From assembly GCA_050303335.1 (NCBI GenBank), contig JBNLBN010000027.1, positions 1 to 15,472 on the forward strand: a stretch of DNA of 15,472 nt. Reading direction: 5' to 3'. Within the stretch, counting starts at the first letter, position 1. Every line of letters begins with the position of its first letter. The stretch comes from Bilamarchaeum sp050303335 (GTDB lineage Archaea > Micrarchaeota > Micrarchaeia > Anstonellales > Bilamarchaeaceae). Positions 12,346 through 15,472 of the stretch are shown here, piece by piece. Under the pieces are notes generated by a model. That model was not told where the DNA came from. It did no database searches and saw only the letters and a list, made by a program, of their open reading frames with translations. Both the position numbers and the translations under genes were made by a program.

Positions 12346-12486
12346 TGGGGCCGCCGAGATTCGAATTTCTGTGCACCTTTTAGTAAAAGGCGCCCCAAAA
12401 CTATTTTGCGGCGCTTTTTTTCAAAAAGCGCATCTCAGATAACGTCCACCCCAAGGACGCAGGATACCAGGTTACCTCACGGCCCC
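12346..12486 (-). tRNA. tRNA-Pro(GGG) with 68-nt insert in the T-arm
   Basis: On the minus strand the acceptor stem GGGGCCG (12480-12486) pairs perfectly with CGGCCCC (12347-12353). The D-arm has AGG/CCT pairs and loop AACCTGGTA with the conserved GG. The anticodon stem CGTCC/GGACG encloses loop TTGGGGT, giving anticodon GGG (12450-12452), with G37 as usual for proline tRNAs. After variable loop TTAT comes the 5' T-stem CTGAG (12434-12438). Its partner CTCGG (12354-12358) and the canonical T-loop TTCGAAT (12359-12365) lie 68 nt away. Removing 12366-12433 leaves exactly 73 nt with A73 and no encoded CCA. No normal T-arm forms without that removal. A functional intron-bearing gene is likely, but an interrupted pseudogene cannot be excluded. 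Confidence 0.88.
12366..12433 (-). other. Hairpin-rich insert (putative intron) at tRNA position 53/54
   Basis: 68 nt separating G53 from T54. On the minus strand it contains three triloop hairpins in a row: GCGCTTTTT-GAA-AAAAAGCGC, CAAAA-TAG-TTTTG, and GCGCCTTTT-ACT-AAAAGGTGC (one G-U pair). The first and third arms can also pair with each other over a long range. At the 5' junction CTG-AGA-TGCG can pair with TGCA-CAG at the far end, giving a three-base AGA bulge in which AG|A would be the expected splice cut. The 3' junction needed to restore the T-loop lies 11-12 nt further on and is not in a matching bulge. Confidence 0.75.
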
Positions 12487-12498
12487 CTCAAAGGGTAG

Positions 12499-12521
12499 AA
12501 TACCTTTTATCACTAGGTATT
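12499..12521. promoter_or_regulatory. Inverted repeat AATACC...GGTATT between tRNA-Pro and the SpeD-like gene
   Basis: Perfect 6-bp arms at 12499-12504 and 12516-12521, 11 nt apart. The right arm overlaps the TATA region of the SpeD-like gene and lies in the upstream region of the tRNA, so a regulator could act on either. Confidence 0.3.
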
Positions 12522-12528
12522 ATAATTC
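12518..12528 (+). promoter_or_regulatory. TATA box for the SpeD-like gene
   Basis: TATTATAATTC centred 25 nt upstream of the ATG at 12548. On the opposite strand the same AT-rich block may serve the tRNA gene. Confidence 0.45.
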
Positions 12529-12547
12529 TTAATGAAATTTTTTACCC

Positions 12548-12904
12548 ATGAAGAACATCGCACCGAAAATCACCCGACAAAGACTGCTCATTGAAGGATA
12601 TTTTGAAATCGATGTGAAGAAGAAAACGGTGACTGATTTTTTCGAAGGGATCACCAAAGAGCTCAAACTGCGGGCATATGGAAAGCCGTCAATCCATGAA
12701 ACCGGAGGAAAAGGAAAGGCGATAAACCAGGGATATGACGCATTCATCCCTCTCATTGATTCAGGAATCGCGCTTTATGTCTGGGGAAATGTAAAATTCT
12801 TCTCGACAGTAATATACACATGCAAGAAATTCGATACGAGGAAAGCCGTCAAATTCACCAAGGACTTCTTCAAGGCAAAAAAGATAACACACAAGTCGTT
12901 CTGA
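12548..12904 (+). CDS. S-adenosylmethionine decarboxylase-like protein, altered active site
   Basis: A 118-residue protein, the length of class I prokaryotic SpeD. The central segment DSGIALYVWG (71-80) lines up with ESHISIHTWPE, the self-cleavage site of SpeD, and VIYTC (88-92) lines up with the DVFTC segment. Spacing is exact: Ser72 to Cys92 is 20 residues, as Ser63 to Cys83 in the Thermotoga enzyme. Ser72 (pyruvoyl precursor) and Cys92 (proton donor) are kept, but Glu62 is Asp71, His64 is Gly73 and the processing His68 is Tyr77. Self-processing to a pyruvoyl enzyme is therefore doubtful. It may be a regulatory or repurposed homologue; polyamine decarboxylases have evolved from this fold. 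The family call rests on this motif and length, not on overall identity, so it is moderate. It is apparently a single-gene leaderless unit. Confidence 0.55.
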   Translation: MKNIAPKITRQRLLIEGYFEIDVKKKTVTDFFEGITKELKLRAYGKPSIHETGGKGKAINQGYDAFIPLIDSGIALYVWGNVKFFSTVIYTCKKFDTRKAVKFTKDFFKAKKITHKSF

Positions 12905-12918
12905 TTTGGGTGATAATT
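12904..12918 (+). promoter_or_regulatory. Shared 15-bp upstream motif, copy 1
   Basis: ATTTGGGTGATAATT, running straight into the TATA box of the winged-helix gene (TTTTTAAG, 12917-12924, centred 28 nt from the ATG at 12949). A copy with one mismatch lies at 13643-13657 before the Met/His-rich gene. Its position at the BRE/TATA border suits a transcription factor site. Confidence 0.45.
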
Positions 12919-12948
12919 TTTAAGGGGCGGTCTGCAATACCCTGCTAG

Positions 12949-13236
12949 ATGGATTCAAAGACAAGGCTGCTTTACTGGCTTCTTAATGCTTCAAGGGGAG
13001 GGCCGACGAGGCTGAACGTTCTCAAAAAACTGCACAAGAAGCCGATGAACACCCGGCAGCTTGCAATGGCTCTGGGCCTCGACTACAAGACAGTCCAGGT
13101 GCACGTGGAGCTCCTTTTTTCCGAAGGCGTGATACTCACGCCGAAAAAGAAATACGGGTCCGTCTACTTCATCAGCCCGGAATGGGAGGATAACGAATAT
13201 TTGCTGAAACTTATTGGAGGTAATGAACATGAATGA
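12949..13236 (+). CDS. Winged helix-turn-helix regulator
   Basis: A 95-residue protein. Residues 1-25 form a first helix (MDSKTRLLYWLLNASRGGPTRLNVLKKL). Residues 33-60 hold the helix-turn-helix (MNTRQLAMALGLDYKTVQVHVELLFSEGVI), and 62-75 the wing (LTPKKKYGSVYFISPEW). This is the common archaeal ArsR/MarR-like wHTH type with no evident cysteine/His metal site, so any sensing must involve the partner or a ligand not visible here. The next gene's GGAGGT and start codon lie inside its 3' end (8-nt overlap), so regulator and membrane protein are translationally coupled. Confidence 0.82.
   Translation: MDSKTRLLYWLLNASRGGPTRLNVLKKLHKKPMNTRQLAMALGLDYKTVQVHVELLFSEGVILTPKKKYGSVYFISPEWEDNEYLLKLIGGNEHE
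13216..13221 (+). promoter_or_regulatory. Shine-Dalgarno site inside the wHTH gene
   Basis: GGAGGT lies 7 nt before the ATG at 13229. It selects that ATG over the in-frame TTG at 13214 and ATG at 13223, which are too close or upstream. Confidence 0.55.
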
Positions 13237-13636
13237 CAGAATAATCGCCGTATTAGGTACCATACTTGCATTCGCATTGTCGGTGCTCGTATTTGTTGTT
13301 GTAAACGCCATAGTGCCGTTCCAGCATATGGGACCGGGCATGATGATGGGTCCCTATCAGGACTTCTTCTATGTGCACACTATCGTGCTCTTCCTGATGC
13401 TGGCATTGTCGCTCTACCTGTTCTACATCTACCTCCGGGACTACATCCAGCTCAAGAGCAAATTCACATTCGGGCTCCTTCTTGCGATATTCTCCATGAT
13501 GATGTTCGCTATAGCGGCAAACCCGGTCCTCCACGTGTTTTTCGGCATATACGGAAGGAGCGGATTATTCACCCTGGTGCCTTATCTCTTTGCGACGATT
13601 TCACTTGCGATACTGGTCTATGTTAGTTCGAAATAA
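13229..13636 (+). CDS. Four-helix membrane protein with Met-rich loop
   Basis: A 135-residue integral membrane protein with helices at about 8-28, 47-68, 79-97 and 112-132. The first loop (30-42) reads PFQHMGPGMMMGP: one His and four Met within 13 residues, a composition seen in soft-metal (copper or silver) sites of membrane proteins. With two helices on each side, and with the basic RDYIQLKSK stretch (70-78) inside, the Met-rich loop should face outside. No transporter family is recognised. It overlaps the wHTH gene by 8 nt and lies upstream of a Met/His-rich exported protein, so a role in sensing or handling a metal is suggested by context. Confidence 0.72.
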   Translation: MNDRIIAVLGTILAFALSVLVFVVVNAIVPFQHMGPGMMMGPYQDFFYVHTIVLFLMLALSLYLFYIYLRDYIQLKSKFTFGLLLAIFSMMMFAIAANPVLHVFFGIYGRSGLFTLVPYLFATISLAILVYVSSK

Positions 13637-13642
13637 GGCGTA

Positions 13643-13657
13643 ATTTGGGGGATAATT
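13643..13657 (+). promoter_or_regulatory. Shared 15-bp upstream motif, copy 2
   Basis: ATTTGGGGGATAATT, differing from the copy at 12904-12918 at one position. It lies 10 nt upstream of the TATA box (CTTTAATAAAAG, 13667-13678) of the Met/His-rich gene. A partial third match, GGTGATAAT, overlaps that gene's ribosome binding site at 13697-13705. Confidence 0.45.
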
Positions 13658-13666
13658 CGGGGAATT

Positions 13667-13678
13667 CTTTAATAAAAG
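13667..13678 (+). promoter_or_regulatory. TATA box for the Met/His-rich protein gene
   Basis: CTTTAATAAAAG centred about 33 nt upstream of the ATG at 13706, giving a short leader. GGTGAT at 13697-13702 is the probable ribosome binding site. Confidence 0.45.
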
Positions 13679-13705
13679 AAATCCGGCAGCCTAATCGGTG
13701 ATAAT

Positions 13706-14245
13706 ATGAAAGACAAGATGCTTATAGCAGGACTTGCGATCCTTGGGATTGTGGGGCTTGGGTTTGCCTGGGGCGGTTTTTTCAGCTGGGCCAGCATGAA
13801 TGACGAGGACCAGCAGTCAATGCAGGGGGCAATGGACACGATGCATGATCTGGGAGTCAAGTATGGCTTCGGTCTATCAGAAGAGGACCAGATCGCCCTT
13901 CAGGAAGCAAGAGGGGACATGGAAACGATGCATGAGATAATGGAGGCATATCATATGGGACACCATGGTCCGCGCTTAGATATTTCTGAGGAAGACCAAC
14001 TGGCAATCCAGCAGGCACGACAAGCCGGAGACTATGATACTGTACATGAAATAATGGAATCATACGTTCCGGAGGAAATGCAGCAGGTTCGTGAATTGCA
14101 GGGCCAGATCCGGGATGCAATAGCCTCAGGAGATACTGAAAAAGCGGACGAGCTGAAATCAGAGCTCCAGGAACTGTTGCCAGAAGGCCGGGGCTTTGGA
14201 AGAGGTTTCGGGATGATGGGCGGCTTCGGCGGATGCCACCAATAG
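13706..14245 (+). CDS. Exported Met/His-rich repeat protein (putative metal binder)
   Basis: A 179-residue protein. Residues 5-29 are a signal or anchor helix (MLIAGLAILGIVGLGFAWGGFF). The outside part holds three diverged copies of an acidic helical unit of the type SEEDQxAxQxARxxxDxxTxHEIMExY: EDQQSMQGAMDTMHDLG (34-50), LSEEDQIALQEARGDMETMHEIM (57-79) and SEEDQLAIQQARQAGDYDTVHEIM (94-117). A more distant fourth copy covers 123-150. AYHMGHHGP (81-89) and the C-terminal GFGMMGGFGGCHQ (167-179) add His, Met and one Cys. Similar small Met/His-rich envelope proteins bind or sense metals in bacteria (ZraP/CnrX-like in concept; homology is not claimed). It has its own promoter but shares an upstream 15-bp motif with the regulator gene. 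Confidence 0.75.
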   Translation: MKDKMLIAGLAILGIVGLGFAWGGFFSWASMNDEDQQSMQGAMDTMHDLGVKYGFGLSEEDQIALQEARGDMETMHEIMEAYHMGHHGPRLDISEEDQLAIQQARQAGDYDTVHEIMESYVPEEMQQVRELQGQIRDAIASGDTEKADELKSELQELLPEGRGFGRGFGMMGGFGGCHQ

Positions 14246-14248
14246 CCT

Positions 14249-14260
14249 TTATTATATTTT
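14249..14260 (+). promoter_or_regulatory. TATA-like region for the alcohol dehydrogenase gene
   Basis: TTATTATATTTT lies about 23 nt upstream of the ATG at 14276, directly after the previous stop codon. The T-run at 14257-14264 may also terminate the upstream transcript. Confidence 0.4.
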
Positions 14261-14275
14261 TTTTAATATCATCTG

Positions 14276-15472
14276 ATGGAAGATTTTACTTATTCTTGGA
14301 AAACGGAAATGCATTTTGGTTCAGGAAAGGAAAAACTCGCAGGGGAATTGTGCAAGGGGCACAGGGTGCTTCTCCATTATGGAACAGGATCAATAAAGAA
14401 ATCCGGCCTCTATGACCGGATAGTGCAATCGCTCAATGACTCGAATGTCGATTTTGTCGAGCTTGGAGGGGCGGTCCCGAATCCGAGGATCGAGAAAGTG
14501 CGCGAGGGAATCGAACTCTGCAGGAAGGAGAATATCGATTTCATCCTCGCAGTAGGTGGCGGATCGGTGATAGACTCGGCAAAAGGCATCGCAGCAGGTT
14601 TCTATTATGACGGCGATCCGTGGGACTTCTACTCCAAGAAAATCCCTGTGGAAAAGGCGATCCCTATCGGCACCATACTTACCATACCTGCAGCAGGATC
14701 TGAAGCAAGCGCAGCAACAGTAATAACCAACGGCAACAGGAAACTGTCATCATACGGCGAATGCCTGCGCCCCAAATTCTCCATCCTCAATCCTGAATTG
14801 ACGCTGACACTCCCGCAGTTCCAGACCGCCTGCGGAATTTCAGACATGATGGCGCACATATTCGAAAGGTATTTCTCGAACACGAAAGGCGTGGACCTGA
14901 CAGACAGGCTCTGCGAAGGCACCCTGAGATCCATAATCAAAAATGCAAGAATCCTCAACAGGGATCCGAATAACCTGGAAGCAAGGAAGAATATTATGTG
15001 GGCAGGATCAGTTGCCCACCAGGGATTCCTTGGAAATGGCAGGCAGGAGGACTGGGCAAGCCACAAGATTGAGCATGAACTATCAGCATTCTATGACATC
15101 ACCCACGGAGCAGGCCTTTCAATAGTTTTTCCTGCATGGATGAAATACGTGAAATCCCATGACGAAGAACGCTTCCGCCAATTTGCAAAAGAGGTGTTCG
15201 GGAAAGAAACCCCTGATGAAGCGATTGCAGAGCTTGAGCTCTTCTACAAGGAAATCGGCCTGCCCACAAGGCTTTCCGATATCAACATCAATGACGAAAA
15301 ATTCGACGAGATGTCGGAACTCGCAGTGCCAGGAGAATACATCGGAAATTTCGTGAAATTGAAAAAAGAAGATGTGAAAAAAATAGAGGATACATTAGGG
15401 GTTGAAGTGGGTTCAACAAAAATTGCTGGGTTACCTTATGTGGGTTCATTGGCAACCGCAACAAACAAAGGT
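14276..15472 (+). CDS. Iron-containing alcohol dehydrogenase (3' end beyond window)
   Basis: 399 codons are open to the window edge without a stop. The N-terminus MEDFTYSWKTEMHFGSG matches butanol-dehydrogenase-type group III enzymes. The dinucleotide-binding loop is VGGGSVIDSAKGIA (near residue 90) and the PAAGSEAS segment follows. The metal ligands are all present: Asp and His in GISDMMAHIFERYF, and two more His in WASHKIEHELSAFYDITHGAGL. It is predicted to reduce aldehydes or oxidise alcohols with NAD(P)(H), in the cytosol. Family members usually end about 385-390 residues, soon after a segment like KLKKEDVKKI. Here the frame continues with a Gly/Thr-rich stretch (...GSTKIAGLPYVGSLATATNKG) of different composition. 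The ATG at 14276 was chosen because it gives the canonical N-terminus; the ATG at 14309 would cut it. Confidence 0.9.
   Translation, partial: MEDFTYSWKTEMHFGSGKEKLAGELCKGHRVLLHYGTGSIKKSGLYDRIVQSLNDSNVDFVELGGAVPNPRIEKVREGIELCRKENIDFILAVGGGSVIDSAKGIAAGFYYDGDPWDFYSKKIPVEKAIPIGTILTIPAAGSEASAATVITNGNRKLSSYGECLRPKFSILNPELTLTLPQFQTACGISDMMAHIFERYFSNTKGVDLTDRLCEGTLRSIIKNARILNRDPNNLEARKNIMWAGSVAHQGFLGNGRQEDWASHKIEHELSAFYDITHGAGLSIVFPAWMKYVKSHDEERFRQFAKEVFGKETPDEAIAELELFYKEIGLPTRLSDININDEKFDEMSELAVPGEYIGNFVKLKKEDVKKIEDTLGVEVGSTKIAGLPYVGSLATATNKG

Noticed and set aside
12366..12433. Hairpin cluster as a CRISPR fragment or rho-independent terminator array
   Set aside because: The arms are not direct repeats with spacers, and the hairpins lie inside a tRNA whose halves match exactly once they are removed.
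12443..12459. Canonical intron at tRNA position 37/38
   Set aside because: The anticodon stem and 7-nt loop are continuous and perfect, so there is no intron there.
14629..15066. Minus-strand 145-codon frame
   Set aside because: Antisense to the alcohol dehydrogenase, whose nucleotide loop and metal ligands are all present in the plus frame.

Overview
The window looks archaeal. It carries archaeal/eukaryal-type ribosomal proteins (L7Ae, S28e, L24e, an S2/SA-type S2), an archaeal EF-1 alpha and a NikR-type regulator. TATA-like boxes centred about 25-30 nt upstream of many start codons predict mostly leaderless mRNAs. Compact genes, a zinc-ligand-depleted L24e, a secreted Cys-rich repeat protein and a tRNA broken at a non-canonical place would suit a DPANN-like lineage. 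That placement is inference; nothing in the window fixes the phylum.

Layout, left to right. (1) 15-1535 (-): a phosphotransfer-type protein with a PEP synthase/PPDK-like ATP-binding domain and a degenerate swivelling domain. (2) 1617-3068 (+): a BofA-family membrane protein, an NAD(P)H:quinone reductase-like flavoprotein, a 50-residue membrane protein with a CPLC motif, and a NikR-like metal regulator. (3) 3136-4634 (+): a tight translation operon, L7Ae - S28e - L24e - nucleoside diphosphate kinase - single-RRM protein, ended by T-tracts. (4) 4653-6978 (-): asparaginyl-tRNA synthetase, and upstream of it a two-gene unit of a membrane-anchored helical-repeat protein and an ankyrin protein. (5) 7180-8827 (-): EF-1 alpha and an orphan gene downstream. 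(6) 8947-10612 (+): an orphan gene and a 400-residue exported Cys-rich repeat protein, convergent with ribosomal protein S2 (10614-11531, -), which has a long Lys/Glu tail. (7) 11734-12486: an AT-rich orphan gene, then a tRNA-Pro(GGG) gene on the minus strand whose T-arm is split by a 68-nt hairpin-rich insert. (8) 12548-14245 (+): an S-adenosylmethionine decarboxylase-like protein with an altered active site, then a winged-helix regulator, a four-helix membrane protein with a Met-rich loop, and an exported Met/His-rich repeat protein. The last three look like a small metal-handling cassette. (9) 14276-end (+): an iron-containing alcohol dehydrogenase still open at the window edge.

Most likely to be new: the T-arm-interrupted tRNA-Pro, whose insert does not form a standard bulge-helix-bulge at both junctions; the regulator/membrane/Met-His cassette, whose two transcription units share a 15-bp upstream motif; and two enzyme homologues (SpeD-like and PPDK-like) that keep the fold signature but have lost a catalytic histidine. 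There is no gene-free stretch over 300 bases; the longer gaps are intergenic promoter regions.
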